From contig JADHOC010000014.1 in the NCBI GenBank assembly GCA_016779205.1, positions 84,916 to 148,915 of the forward strand: a stretch of DNA of 64,000 bases. The letters run 5' to 3'. Positions within the stretch are counted from its first letter, which is position 1. Every line of letters begins with the position of its first letter. Origin of the DNA: Planctomycetota bacterium. GTDB taxonomy: Bacteria; Planctomycetota; UBA1135; GCA-002686595. A model generated the notes under the pieces. It was given only the letters and a program-made list of their open reading frames with translations. It did no database searches and was not told the DNA's origin. The position numbers and the translations under genes were made by a program. This document shows positions 15,540 to 24,850 of the stretch, in pieces.

Positions 15540-16481
15540 GTGAGGTACGCCGTCCTCTACAACCCGATCGCCGGCCGGGGCCGCGCGGTGCAGGTGGCAG
15601 GGTCCGTCAGCGTGCGGCTCAAGGCCCTCGGCCACGGGGCCCTGGAGCGCCGCTCCGAGCGCGCCGGCCACATCCGAGCGCTGGCGGCAGAGGTCGCCGG
15701 CGAGGTGGATCGCGTCCTCGTTCTCGGCGGGGACGGCTCGCTGCGTGAGGCGGCGGCGGGCCTCCTTGAACTCGACGGGGCGGACCGCCCCGAGCTAGGC
15801 GTGCTGCCCTTCGGCACCGGGAACGTGGTGGCCCGGGAGCTCGGGCTCCCGCTGGACCCGGTCCTGGCCATCGACGCGATCGCCGTGGCGGGGGCGATGG
15901 ACTGGGACGTGGGGCGCGCGACGGCGGACGGGGGCGCGGCCGAGATCTTCCTCGCCATGGCCGGCTTCGGGTTTGACGCAGGGATCTCCGCCAGGATCGA
16001 CGCGGCGCGCGGCGGCCGCCTGGGCGCTCGCTGGTACCGCTGGTCCGCCAACACCCTCTACGGCTGGTGCGGCTTGCGGGAGCTCCTGCGGCTCGCGCCG
16101 CCGCGGTTCGAGGTGTCCATCGGGGGAGAGGTGCGCGCCTCTCGGGCGGTGTCCGCCATCGCCTCCAACACGCGCACCTACGGCAAGTCCATGTGGCTCT
16201 CGCCAGGGGCGCGCCCCGACGACGGTCTCCTCGACGTCCACGTGCGCGAGCGTGCGAACCCGCTGGTCGGGGCCACGGTGCTTGCCCTCGCCCAGCTGCA
16301 GCGTCCCATTTCGAGCCGGCTCGCGACGGACACGTCCGGAGCGAGGGCGCGCATCGCGTCGGCCTCGGGAGGGCCGCCGCTCACCTGGCAACTTGACGGT
16401 GACCCGATGGAGGCGGCGCACGAGGTCCAACTTGAGGTCTCCCCAGGCGCGCTCCGCCTGATCGGAAGCCTCGCGTCTTGA
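15540..16481 (+). CDS. Diacylglycerol kinase/YegS-family lipid kinase
   Basis: Member of the DAGK catalytic family that phosphorylates diacylglycerol or related lipids at the membrane surface. AVLYNPIAGRGRA at the start binds phosphates, VLVLGGDGSLREAAAGLL is the signature GGDGT-like loop (GGDGS here), and LGVLPFGTGNVVARELGLP is the third conserved block. The C-terminal beta-sandwich ends with LTWQLDGDPMEA, the usual DGE-type motif altered to DGD. The GTG at 15540 gives the family-like start (RYAVLYNP); TTG codons at 15525 and 15528 overlapping the crcB stop are alternatives. The substrate could be diacylglycerol or another lipid alcohol. Confidence 0.82.
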   Translation: MRYAVLYNPIAGRGRAVQVAGSVSVRLKALGHGALERRSERAGHIRALAAEVAGEVDRVLVLGGDGSLREAAAGLLELDGADRPELGVLPFGTGNVVARELGLPLDPVLAIDAIAVAGAMDWDVGRATADGGAAEIFLAMAGFGFDAGISARIDAARGGRLGARWYRWSANTLYGWCGLRELLRLAPPRFEVSIGGEVRASRAVSAIASNTRTYGKSMWLSPGARPDDGLLDVHVRERANPLVGATVLALAQLQRPISSRLATDTSGARARIASASGGPPLTWQLDGDPMEAAHEVQLEVSPGALRLIGSLAS

Positions 16482-16800
16482 GACGGCCGGCGCCCCGGCG
16501 GTGACGGAGCACGCGCGGGAACCGCGCTGCCCACGACGGGGGAGAGACCAAAAAGCGCGGGACCGAACGTCAACAGACGCTCGGCCCCGCAACAGAGCTC
16601 CTTACTGCTCTCTTGGTGAACCTTCCCAGGCTCACCTGCCTTTCCGGTGATGAATAGTCCCGGCGTCACGGGCGGTAACCGCTCGGGCGCGGAAACCTGC
16701 GCTCACCCGTGGAAGGGCTGCGACGATCTGCTCCGCCCGGGCCCGCCAGGGGGCCTCGGCGTTGGATCGCGGATTGCTCGTTACAGAAGCAACACTTCGT
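16482..16800. other. Intergenic region between convergent units; no gene seen, several inverted repeats
   Basis: No convincing protein gene. On the minus strand this is the 3' untranslated region of the first opp operon. It contains short hairpins such as GGTGAGCCTGGGAAGGTTCACC-like pairing (about 16616-16638) and AGAG/CTCT pairing, and ends in the terminator at 16557-16590. The structure does not match tmRNA, RNase P RNA, SRP RNA or a tRNA that I can recognise. Confidence 0.4.
16557..16590 (-). terminator. Rho-independent terminator of the first opp operon
   Basis: Fifteen-position stem with two mismatches around an AACA-type loop. On the minus strand it is followed by GCTTTTTGG, a T-run that marks direction. 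It lies about 210 bases after the oppF stop. Confidence 0.75.
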
Positions 16801-17781
16801 TCATACGTCCGACTCCAGGTGACACGCGCTCCTCGATCCGAGCGCGGGCTCCACCGTCGCACACTGATCCCCGGTCACCTTGCCCCGCTCCACGCAGCGC
16901 GGATGGAACCGGCAGCCCGTCGGCGGGTCGAGGGGGGAGGGCACGTCGCCCTCGAGCACGATCCGCTCCCGGCCGCGTTCGATCCTCGGGTCGGGGTGGG
17001 GTACGGCCGAGAGCAGCGCGCGGGTATAGGGGTGGCGAGGGTCGTCGAAGAGGGCGTCGCGCTCGGCGATCTCAACCACCTTGCCCAGGTACATGACGGC
17101 GACCCGGTCGCAGATGTGGCGGACCACCGCGAGGTCGTGGGCGATGAAGAGATAGGCGAGGTTGAAGCGCTCCTGCAGCTCCCCGAGGAGGTTGACGACC
17201 TGGGCCTGGATGGAGACATCCAGGGCGCTGACCGGCTCGTCGCAGATGATCAGGTCGGGCTCCAGGGCCAGGGCCCGGGCGATCCCGATGCGCTGGCGCT
17301 GGCCTCCGGAGAACTCGTGGGGGAAGCGGTGGATGTGCCTTGGGTTGAGGCCGACGGCGTCCAGGAGCTGCATGGCCCGCAGCCGCCGCTGGCGGGGGCG
17401 GGCGAGCCGGTGGATCCGCAGGGGCTCCGTGAGGATGGAGGACACGGTCTGCCGCGGGTCCAGGGACGCGTAGGGGTCCTGGAAGATCATCTGGATCTTG
17501 CGGCGGAAGGGCGCGCGGTCACGGTGGGAGAGGCTGCTGATCTCCTCGCCCTCGTAAAGCACCTGACCCGAGGTCGGCGGGTAGAGGCCGACCAGGGTGC
17601 GGGCGCAGGTGCTCTTGCCGCAGCCGGACTCGCCCACGAGGCCGAGCGTCTCGCCGCGACCCAGCTCGAACGAGACGCCGTCCACGGCGCGCAGGATCTC
17701 CTGCTGGCCACCGAAGAGGCCAGGGGAGCCGACCTCGAAGTGCTTGTGGAGGTCGCGGACCTCGAGCAGCGGGGCGCTCAT
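16801..17781 (-). CDS. oppF: Oligopeptide ABC transporter ATP-binding protein (OppF/DppF type)
   Basis: Second ATPase of the leftward peptide importer, 326 residues. Walker A is GESGCGKST near residue 47, the Q-loop is [13 protein letters not shown], the signature is [16 protein letters not shown], and Walker B is DLIICDEPVSALDVS. The C-terminal peptide-transporter extension GCRFHPRC with two further cysteines may hold a structural iron-sulfur cluster, as reported for some Opp/Dpp ATPases. Its ATG overlaps the stop of the OppD gene by four bases. It is the last gene of the operon; a terminator follows. Confidence 0.92.
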   Translation of the reverse strand: MSAPLLEVRDLHKHFEVGSPGLFGGQQEILRAVDGVSFELGRGETLGLVGESGCGKSTCARTLVGLYPPTSGQVLYEGEEISSLSHRDRAPFRRKIQMIFQDPYASLDPRQTVSSILTEPLRIHRLARPRQRRLRAMQLLDAVGLNPRHIHRFPHEFSGGQRQRIGIARALALEPDLIICDEPVSALDVSIQAQVVNLLGELQERFNLAYLFIAHDLAVVRHICDRVAVMYLGKVVEIAERDALFDDPRHPYTRALLSAVPHPDPRIERGRERIVLEGDVPSPLDPPTGCRFHPRCVERGKVTGDQCATVEPALGSRSACHLESDV

Positions 17782-18773
17782 CGCGCACCCCCTTCGGGCT
17801 GGCCGAGGGCGTCGCGCTCCAGGCAGGCCGAGCTGCGCCCTCCGCCGAGGTCGAACAGGGGCGGCGGCTCTGCGGCGCAGCGCTCGGTCTCGAAGCTGCA
17901 GCGGGGCCGGAAGGCGCAGCCCGCCGGGAGGTCGGCCAGGTCCGGCGGTGAGCCCTTGATGGAATCCAGGTCCGCGTCGGTGTCGCCGCTCAGCCGCGGG
18001 ACGCTGCCGAGCAGCCCGCGGGTGTAGGGGTGTCGCGGGTCATCGAAGAGCTCCACGGCGCCCGCGGTCTCGGCGAGCCGCCCCGCGTACATCACGTTGA
18101 CCCGGTCGCTCATCCCCGCCACGACTCCGAGGTCGTGGGTCACGAGGATGATGGCGGTGCCGTACTCGCGCTGGAGCTTCTGCATGAGCTCGAGGATCTG
18201 CGCCTGGATCGTCACGTCGAGCGCGGTGGTGGGCTCGTCCGCCAGGAGGATCTTGGGGCGGCACAGGAGCCCCATGGCGATCATCACTCGCTGGCGCATG
18301 CCCCCGGAGAGCTCGTGGGGGTACTGATCCAGGCGTCGCTCCGGCTCGGGGATTCCCACGTCTGCCAGGCCCGCCGCGGCGCGCTTGCGCGCCTCGCGGC
18401 GTGACAGGCGCTCGTGCACCTCGAGGACCTCGGTGAGCTGGCGGCCCACCGTGAGCAGCGGGTTCAGGGAGGTCATCGGGTCCTGGAAGATCATGGAGAT
18501 CTCGTTCCCGCGCACGCCCCGCAGCTCCTCGTCGCTGAGCGCGAGGAGGTCGCGGTCCTCGAAGCGCAGGGCGTCGGCCTCGACGACCCCCGGGGGGCTC
18601 GGGATGAGGCCCATGAGGGCGAGGTTGGTGACGGACTTGCCCGACCCGGACTCTCCCACGAGGCCGAGGGTCTCGCCCTCTTCCAGGGAGAAGGATACGC
18701 CATCCACGGCGCGGACCACGCCGTGGTGGGTCTCGAAGCGAACCCGGAGGTTCTGAACGTCGAGGATCGGCAT
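17778..18773 (-). CDS. oppD: Oligopeptide ABC transporter ATP-binding protein (OppD/DppD type)
   Basis: First ATPase of the leftward peptide importer, 331 residues from the ATG at 18773 (MPILDVQNLRVRFET). Walker A is GESGSGKS, the Q-loop is MIFQDPMTSLNPLLTVGRQL, the signature is LSGGMRQRVMIAMGLL, and Walker B is ILLADEPTTALDVT. The C-terminal peptide-transporter motif is GCAFRPRCSFETERC. The start codon overlaps the stop of the permease gene (TGATG), and its own stop overlaps oppF, so translation is coupled along the operon. Confidence 0.92.
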   Translation of the reverse strand: MPILDVQNLRVRFETHHGVVRAVDGVSFSLEEGETLGLVGESGSGKSVTNLALMGLIPSPPGVVEADALRFEDRDLLALSDEELRGVRGNEISMIFQDPMTSLNPLLTVGRQLTEVLEVHERLSRREARKRAAAGLADVGIPEPERRLDQYPHELSGGMRQRVMIAMGLLCRPKILLADEPTTALDVTIQAQILELMQKLQREYGTAIILVTHDLGVVAGMSDRVNVMYAGRLAETAGAVELFDDPRHPYTRGLLGSVPRLSGDTDADLDSIKGSPPDLADLPAGCAFRPRCSFETERCAAEPPPLFDLGGGRSSACLERDALGQPEGGAR

Positions 18774-20569
18774 CAGTTCTTCCCCCGGAGCTTGGGGTCG
18801 AGGGCATCGCGGAGGCCGTCGCCGAGGATGTTGAGGGCGAGCAGGGTGGAGCCCATGGCGCCGGCGGGGAAGACCACCAGCCACCAGTAGATCTTGATCG
18901 GGTTGATGGCCTGGGTGCCGTCCACGGCCAGGAGGCCCCAGCTGACCTTAGGCGGCTCGATGCCCAGACCCAGGAACGACAGGAACGCCTCGAAGAGCAT
19001 CACCGCGGGGATCGTGAGGGTCAGGTAGACGATCACGATGGAGAGCACGTTGGGGACCACGTGGGACAGCAGGATGCGGGTGGTGGAGGCGCCGATGACC
19101 CGCGCCGCCTCGATGAACTCGGTGTTCTTGAGGCTCAGGACCTGGCCGCGCACCACGCGCGCCATGGTCAGCCAGTAGATGGCGCCGATCACGAGGAAGA
19201 AGATCTTCTCGCGGTCGATGCCGAACTGGTCCTCGAGCTCCGTGCGGTACTCGTTGACCACCGTGATCAGGAAGATGACCACGAAGATGAACGGGATCGA
19301 GTAGAGCACGTCGACGATGCGCATCATCAGGTTGTCGATGCGCCCGCCCATGTAGCCCGAGAAGGCGCCGTACAAGACGCCGATCAGGAGCGAGCAGAGG
19401 GACGCGATGATCCCGACGATGATCGAGGTCCGGCTGCCCCACACGATGCGCGCGAGCAGGTCGCGGCCCTGGCCGTCGGTGCCCATCCAGTTGCCCGTCT
19501 GCCAGAGACCGAAGGTGGCGATGCGGGCCCGGCGCAGGGCCCGGTCCATGGCGCCGACGAGCCCCTTGAACTCCCAGTACCCGTCCTCGTGGCGGGTCTC
19601 GAGGTAGGTGACGCCCTCGATGGGGGAGGCCGCGAGGGAGGCGGCCACCTGCCGGCCGAGGTCCATGGCCTCGACGCCCTCGAGCAGCTCGGCGTCCACG
19701 GTCTGGGCGCCGCGGGGGGTGCCCTCCCAGGCGACCTCGGCCGAGCCGGGGAGGAGCGTCCCGTCCAGCAGCACCGCCGTGGGCAGCGAGCCCAGCTCGG
19801 CGGCGAGGCGGTAGGCGACCACCCAGTCCCCGAGGCCAGGCCGTGCCTCGGCGCGGCCGAGGAAGAGGCGGACGGAGCGGCCGCGGGCCTCCACGGACCA
19901 GCCGGAGACCTGGGCGGCGTCGAAGTCCGTCCCGTCGGCGCTCTGGAGCCGGAGGGAGTGGACCGCGCCCACCGGCTCGTCCGCGCCGGCGGTGGATACA
20001 TCCCAGCAGGTGGCGGTGCCGCCGAAGTCCGTGGCGCGGTAGTCCACCTCGGGGGCGTCGCCTTCGAGCATGGGGACCGAGGCGTAGACCTCCAGGCCGT
20101 CGCCCTCGTCGGCCGGGTAGGTCTCGAGGATCGCGCCCCGGCCGCTGGTCTCCTCGACCCGGGCGCGGGCCTTCTCGGCGGCGCCCTCGTCGTCGGCGGC
20201 GAGGATCACCGTGGAGCGGTGGCGCCACCCGTCGTTCCACAGGTTGCGGGTCGAGCGGGTGGTGGCCGCGCCGCGGTCGGGCGCCTTGGTGGGGGCGGCG
20301 GGCACGCTCCAGAGCCATTCGGGCGTCCCTGGCTCATCGCGCAGGGAGATGGCCTTGGGGGAGGGGATGGGCAGGAAGGGCGCGAGCAGGGACACCCCCC
20401 CGAAGGCCGCCAGGAAGAGCAGCGCGAGGAAGGCCGCGCGGTTGCGCCGGAGCCTGCGCCAGGCGTCGGACCACAGGCTCTCACCCTTGAACTGGCGCGC
20501 CTCCTTCGTGAGGCGCGCGAGCTCGGCCTCGTCGATGGACCACCGGGAGTCTTGATGGGCGTCGCTCAT
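18773..20569 (-). CDS. oppC: Oligopeptide ABC transporter permease (OppC type) with a roughly 285-residue insertion
   Basis: Membrane subunit of the leftward peptide importer. At 598 residues it is about twice the usual 290-300. TM1 is near residues 46-66. The canonical core resumes at LWQTGNWMGTDGQGRDLLARI (about 355-375) with the remaining helices and the coupling loop VVRGQVLSLKNTEFIEAARVIGAS. Between them, residues about 75-355 form a hydrophilic, extracytoplasmic beta-rich domain with no motif I recognise (for example ATDFGGTATCWDVSTAG). The position, between TM1 and TM2 on the outer face, would place it next to the binding protein. The N-terminus is an amphipathic cytoplasmic segment. 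The stop overlaps the oppD start. Confidence 0.88.
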   Translation of the reverse strand: MSDAHQDSRWSIDEAELARLTKEARQFKGESLWSDAWRRLRRNRAAFLALLFLAAFGGVSLLAPFLPIPSPKAISLRDEPGTPEWLWSVPAAPTKAPDRGAATTRSTRNLWNDGWRHRSTVILAADDEGAAEKARARVEETSGRGAILETYPADEGDGLEVYASVPMLEGDAPEVDYRATDFGGTATCWDVSTAGADEPVGAVHSLRLQSADGTDFDAAQVSGWSVEARGRSVRLFLGRAEARPGLGDWVVAYRLAAELGSLPTAVLLDGTLLPGSAEVAWEGTPRGAQTVDAELLEGVEAMDLGRQVAASLAASPIEGVTYLETRHEDGYWEFKGLVGAMDRALRRARIATFGLWQTGNWMGTDGQGRDLLARIVWGSRTSIIVGIIASLCSLLIGVLYGAFSGYMGGRIDNLMMRIVDVLYSIPFIFVVIFLITVVNEYRTELEDQFGIDREKIFFLVIGAIYWLTMARVVRGQVLSLKNTEFIEAARVIGASTTRILLSHVVPNVLSIVIVYLTLTIPAVMLFEAFLSFLGLGIEPPKVSWGLLAVDGTQAINPIKIYWWLVVFPAGAMGSTLLALNILGDGLRDALDPKLRGKN

Positions 20570-20570
20570 C

Positions 20571-21602
20571 TCACTCGTCCTCCAGGGTGATCCGCGGGTC
20601 GAGCAGCGTGTACGCCATGTCGACCACCGTGTTGAGGGTGTAGACGAGCACCGTGAAGAGGATCGTCACGCCCATCGCGAGGGTGTAGTCGCGGTTGGTG
20701 GCGGCGTTGATGAAGTGGGAGCCCGTGCCGGGGATGAAGAAGATCTTCTCGATCACCAGGCTGCCCGTGAGGATGCCCGCGGTGGCGGGGCCGAGGTAGG
20801 AGACCACGGGCAGCAGGCCTCCCTTGAGTGCGTGGCGCATGACCACCGTGCGGGGCGCGAGCCCCTTGGCGTGGGCGGTCCGGATGTAGTCCGCGCTCAG
20901 GGTCTCCAGCATGCCCGTGCGGGTGAGCCGCGCGATGTAGGCGGCGAACACGAGCCCCAGGCAGAGGCCGGGCAGGAGCATGTGCTGGATCGTGCCCCAG
21001 CCGGCCACCGGGAGCAGCGGGATCAGGAACACCAGCAGGATGACCAGGAAGCTCGCGATCACGAAGTTCGGGAGCGCGATGCCGCCGGTGGCCGCGATGC
21101 GCAGGGTCAGGTCGATGCCCGAGCCTGGACGCAGGGCCGAGGCGATGCCCGCCGAGACCCCCAGGGCGATGGCGAACATCATGGACAGCACCCCGAGCAG
21201 GGCCGAGATGGGGAGGCTCTCCTCGAGGATGTCGTTGACGGTGAAGTCCTTGTAGCGGAAGGAGGGGCCGAAGTCCCCGGTGAGCACGCCGCCGAAGGCG
21301 CGGGTGGGCTCACCGTCAGCGCCCTCGGACCGCCAAAGCGCGAAGCCGCCCTCCTCGTCGAAGGCGGCGAGGGCGCGCTGGTCGTCCAGGTTGAACGGGC
21401 CGACGTACTGCAGGTACTGGCGCCAGAGCGGCCAGTCCAGGTGGTAGCGGGCCTTGATGTTGGCCTCGATGACGGGGTCGAGCTTGCGCTCTCCATCGAA
21501 GGGGCCGCCCTTCACCGAGTGCATGAGGAAGAAGGACACGGTCATCACCGTGGAGACGGTGATGACGAACCACAGGAAGCGGCGGGCGAGGAAGCGCAGC
21601 AC
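20571..21602 (-). CDS. oppB: Oligopeptide ABC transporter permease (OppB type)
   Basis: Membrane subunit of the leftward peptide importer, 343 residues. TM1 is FLWFVITVSTVMTVSFFLM. HLDWPLWRQYLQYVG is the usual periplasmic loop, followed by a short extra stretch of about 35 residues (NLDDQRALAAFDEEGGFALW). The core helices start near ESLPISALLGVLSMMF, with the cytoplasmic coupling loop SADYIRTAHAKGLAPRTVVMRHALKG and the family ending NTVVDMAYTLLDPRI. The gene begins three bases after the substrate-binding protein gene ends and lies one base before oppC. Confidence 0.92.
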   Translation of the reverse strand: MLRFLARRFLWFVITVSTVMTVSFFLMHSVKGGPFDGERKLDPVIEANIKARYHLDWPLWRQYLQYVGPFNLDDQRALAAFDEEGGFALWRSEGADGEPTRAFGGVLTGDFGPSFRYKDFTVNDILEESLPISALLGVLSMMFAIALGVSAGIASALRPGSGIDLTLRIAATGGIALPNFVIASFLVILLVFLIPLLPVAGWGTIQHMLLPGLCLGLVFAAYIARLTRTGMLETLSADYIRTAHAKGLAPRTVVMRHALKGGLLPVVSYLGPATAGILTGSLVIEKIFFIPGTGSHFINAATNRDYTLAMGVTILFTVLVYTLNTVVDMAYTLLDPRITLEDE

Positions 21603-21605
21603 GGC

Positions 21606-23399
21606 TCAGTCCCCTCCCTCTTCGCTGGAGGTCCGGGCGCGGCCCTTGGGGTGCGCCGGCGGGTAGAGCCCCTCCTCGGGGCCCCAGGCCTCCACGGGCT
21701 GCATGTCGTCACGGTCCCCGTGCCCCGCGCGCTTGGCCGCCAGCTCCTCCTCGTCCATCCAGTACCAGAACTTCGGGAAGTGCTCGTCCTTGACGTTCGG
21801 GAAGTAGCCGCCGAGGCGCGGGCTGAAGGTGGTCTGCGTCACGTAGTTGTAGATGGGCAGCACCGGCAGCTCGTCCACCAGGATGGCCTCGGCCTCCTGG
21901 AGCATGGCCATGCGCTTCGCCGGGTCGAGCTCGGCGGCGGCGTCGCGCACCAGCCGGTCGTAGTCCTCGTTCCCCCAGCCGGTCTTGTTGTTCTCGCCCC
22001 CGGTGACGAAGAGGTCCACGAAGTTGTTGGGGTCCGCGTAGTCGCCGATCCACGCGGAGCGGGAGACGTCGTAGCCGACGTTGGACTGGGTGTCGAGGTA
22101 CACCTTCCACTCCTGGTTCAGGAGCTTCGCGTTGATGCCCAGGTACTTGGACCACGCGTCCGCGATGACGAGCGCGATCTGCATGTGCGCGTCGGCGGTG
22201 TTGTAGTGGATCTCGATGGTGGGGAAGGTCTTGCCGCCGGCGCCGTAGCCCGCCTCCTCCATGAGCCGCTTGGCCTCGGCCACGTCCTCCTCGTAGCTCG
22301 CCCCGTGGGGCATGTTGGCGTTGGTGTACCCCGCGAGGCCGGGGGGCACGAGGGCGTAGGCGGGGACCTGGCCGGCCTTGGTGACCTTCTCGCAGATGTC
22401 CTTGCGCGGGATGGTCAGGGACAGGGCGCGCCGCACGAGCGGGTCGTCCAGGGGCGGCTTGGTGACGTTGACCCGGTAGAAGTAGGTGCCCAGGTAGGGG
22501 ATGGGGTTGAAGTCCTCCCGGGGCATCAGCTCCTGGATGACGTTCGCCGGGGGCACGTCGATCCAGTGGCACTCCCCCGTGAGGTAGAGGTTGAGCGCCG
22601 TCGTGTACGACTCCACGGCCAGGGCGTCCACGGTCTCGAAGGCGACGTTGTCCGCGTCCCAGTACCTGGGGTTCTTGGCGAAGCGGATGCGGTCGTTCAC
22701 GCGGCGGAACTCCACCACGTAGGGCCCGTTGCAGACGATGTTCTCGGGGCGCAGCCACTGCTGCTGCCAGCGGTCCGGGAAGCGCTCCTTCGCCTCCTCG
22801 ATGTTGCGCCGGTTCACCGGGAACATCGGGTAGAACGCCATGAGCTCCAGGAAGAAGGGCGTCGGCGCCTTGAGGCGGAAGCGGATCGTGTACTCGTCGG
22901 GCGCGGTGATCCCGACGGTGTCGAACCCGTGCACCGCCTTGCCGTCCTCGACCTCCGTGGTGAACGCCTCGGCGCCCTCCACGTACCAGAGCATGTAGGC
23001 GTACTCGGCCGCGGTCTGGGGGTCGAGGAAGCGCTCGAAGGACCACATGAAGTCCTCGGCGGTGACCGGGTCGCCGTTGGACCAGAGGGCGTCTCGGCGC
23101 AGGTGGAACGTGTACTCGAGGCCGTCCTCGGACACCTCCCACCGCTCTGCGACCCCCGGGAGGGGTTCAAGTGTCTCGGGGTGAGACACGAGCAGGCCCT
23201 CGAAGAGCATCCGGATGGCCCGTCCCTCGGGCACCCCGGTCACGGTCGCGGGGTCCAGGGTCTGGACCTCGGTCCCGTTGTTGAAGACGAAGTCGGCGGG
23301 CTCGAGGCGGGCCCCGCGGGTGGCGTAGATCGCCCCCCCGAGGAGGCTCGCCAGGAGGGCGACAGGGATGACCTGGCGGGCGATTCGTTGAAGGGCCAT
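21606..23399 (-). CDS. oppA: Oligopeptide ABC transporter substrate-binding protein (OppA type)
   Basis: Extracytoplasmic SBP family 5 protein, 597 residues, that delivers peptides or similar ligands to the OppBCDF importer. The N-terminus MALQRIARQVIPVALLASLLGGAIYA is an export signal or anchor without a clear lipobox cysteine, so it may stay membrane-tethered. Family signatures are NGTEVQTLDPATVTGVPEG, MLFEGLLVSHPETLEPLPGVAERWEVSEDG and the ligand-lobe motif VCNGPYVVEFRRVNDRIRFAKNPRYWD. SAWIGDYADPNNFVDLF resembles the region that contacts the peptide backbone. It is the first gene of the leftward operon. Substrate specificity cannot be read from sequence. Confidence 0.92.
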   Translation of the reverse strand: MALQRIARQVIPVALLASLLGGAIYATRGARLEPADFVFNNGTEVQTLDPATVTGVPEGRAIRMLFEGLLVSHPETLEPLPGVAERWEVSEDGLEYTFHLRRDALWSNGDPVTAEDFMWSFERFLDPQTAAEYAYMLWYVEGAEAFTTEVEDGKAVHGFDTVGITAPDEYTIRFRLKAPTPFFLELMAFYPMFPVNRRNIEEAKERFPDRWQQQWLRPENIVCNGPYVVEFRRVNDRIRFAKNPRYWDADNVAFETVDALAVESYTTALNLYLTGECHWIDVPPANVIQELMPREDFNPIPYLGTYFYRVNVTKPPLDDPLVRRALSLTIPRKDICEKVTKAGQVPAYALVPPGLAGYTNANMPHGASYEEDVAEAKRLMEEAGYGAGGKTFPTIEIHYNTADAHMQIALVIADAWSKYLGINAKLLNQEWKVYLDTQSNVGYDVSRSAWIGDYADPNNFVDLFVTGGENNKTGWGNEDYDRLVRDAAAELDPAKRMAMLQEAEAILVDELPVLPIYNYVTQTTFSPRLGGYFPNVKDEHFPKFWYWMDEEELAAKRAGHGDRDDMQPVEAWGPEEGLYPPAHPKGRARTSSEEGGD

Positions 23400-23519
23400 G
23401 GGAGCGTTGTGGCGACGGGGAGGGGGCCGTGCCCGGGGCAGTCTAGGGCATCGCGCCCGCCGTCGGGCGGCCGCTCTCCCGTCCCGACCGGGCGAGGAGC
23501 AGGCCCCGGCGGTGGGTCC

Positions 23520-24680
23520 CTACCGCTCCAGGGCGATGAGCGCCCCGATCGCGCGGTCCACCAGGCCGGGGACTCCGGGGCCGGCGGCGTTCGCGGCCAC
23601 CAGGAAGGCGCGGTCGGTGCGCGGGGCGACCCAGGCCGTGGCGAACCAGGTGGTGTTCGATCCGCTGTGGGTCAGGGCCACGCCCTGGGCCCAGCCGCGC
23701 TCCGTGACCAGCCAGCCGAAGGCGTAGTCTTCGAGGCCCACCTGGAGGAGCTGCTCACGGGAGGCCGCCGAGAGGAACGGGTCCTCGGTCTCCGCCGCGG
23801 CGCCGTCGGTGAACTGGAGCACGAAGCGCGCCCAGTCGCTGACGGGCAGGTGCACCGTCCCGGCCGGCCCGAGGGCCGGGTCGTTGTCGATCTGGACCGG
23901 GCGCGCCTCACCCCGCCGGACCGTGTGGCCCCAGGGGGCGTCCTCCTCACCGAGGGTCCCCGGGACCCCGAAGCTGGCCCCCTCGATGCCCAGGGGCTCG
24001 AACACGTCCTTGACGATCAGCTCCTCCCAGGTGGCGTCCCCGACGGCCTCGATCATGGCTCCGGCGACCATGTAGCCGAGGTTGGAGTAGAGGAAGCCGG
24101 TTCCCGGCGCTCGGGCCGGGGCTCCCTGCAGGGATGCGGCGGCGAGCTCGATGCGGCGCTCCCGGAGCGAGCGGTCCGTGTAGGCACGCCAGTTGGGAGC
24201 GTTGGCCGGGGCGCCGCTGGTGTGGCGGAGGAACTGGGTCAGGGTGGCCCCGCGGTAACCCTCGTGCACCCTGGCCGCGAGGGCGGGCAGGACCTCCTCG
24301 AGGGTCGAGTCCCAGCGCAGGTGCCCGGCGTCCACCTGCCGGGCCGCCAGGACGGCGGTCATGGCCTTGGTGTCCGAGCCCACGTGGACCGGGTCGGTCG
24401 CCGCGATGGGGGCGGCGCCTCCCGCCTTGCGCAGACCCCAGGCGCCGAGGCTCGTGGGCCCATCGAACCGGGCGATGGCACCCACGGCGCCCGGGATCGC
24501 GGTGCCCTCGAGGACCCGGGCGAGGGCGGCCGTGAGCTCGGGGTCGACCGCTCCGTCGATGGCCCTGCGTGCCGCCGTCGGGGTCGAGGGTTCAGGATCG
24601 GTCAGAGCCCGCGAGCACTGGCAGGCGAGCGCCGCGACGCCCATCAGGAGGAGCAGGGAGCTGGGGACGCGGAGGAGCAT
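23520..24680 (-). CDS. Beta-lactamase-family serine hydrolase (lipoprotein-like)
   Basis: Class C beta-lactamase/D-alanyl-D-alanine carboxypeptidase-fold hydrolase, 386 residues. MLLRVPSSLLLLMGVAALACQC is an export signal with a cysteine near a lipobox-like site. The catalytic SxxK is Ser102-Asp-Thr-Lys105 (GSDTKAM), the second motif is Tyr198-Ser-Asn200 (FLYSNLGY) and the third is THSGSN near residue 343. The start at 24680 is chosen because residues upstream of it are low complexity. It lies between two divergent peptide transporters, 120 bases from the oppA at its left. That context fits a cell-wall or peptide-processing role, but esterase activity is also common in the family. Confidence 0.85.
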   Translation of the reverse strand: MLLRVPSSLLLLMGVAALACQCSRALTDPEPSTPTAARRAIDGAVDPELTAALARVLEGTAIPGAVGAIARFDGPTSLGAWGLRKAGGAAPIAATDPVHVGSDTKAMTAVLAARQVDAGHLRWDSTLEEVLPALAARVHEGYRGATLTQFLRHTSGAPANAPNWRAYTDRSLRERRIELAAASLQGAPARAPGTGFLYSNLGYMVAGAMIEAVGDATWEELIVKDVFEPLGIEGASFGVPGTLGEEDAPWGHTVRRGEARPVQIDNDPALGPAGTVHLPVSDWARFVLQFTDGAAAETEDPFLSAASREQLLQVGLEDYAFGWLVTERGWAQGVALTHSGSNTTWFATAWVAPRTDRAFLVAANAAGPGVPGLVDRAIGALIALER

Positions 24681-24850
24681 GGGGGCTGTGGGGGAGCGGG
24701 TGGTGGGCGACGCGGTGGGGGGCGGCGTGGAGGGCGCCCGCGCTGGATCGGCGAGGTCGGCTGTCGCCACCGAGCCCGCGGGGACTAAGGTAAGGGCCCG
24801 CGGGTGCAATGGCACCCGAGGCGACCCATCCGCGAGTTCCCGAACGCCCC

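Noticed and set aside
20715..24788. 1357-codon open frame on the plus strand
   Set aside because: It lies opposite the opp permease, binding-protein and hydrolase genes, which have family motifs and overlapping operon structure. Length alone is not evidence at this GC content.
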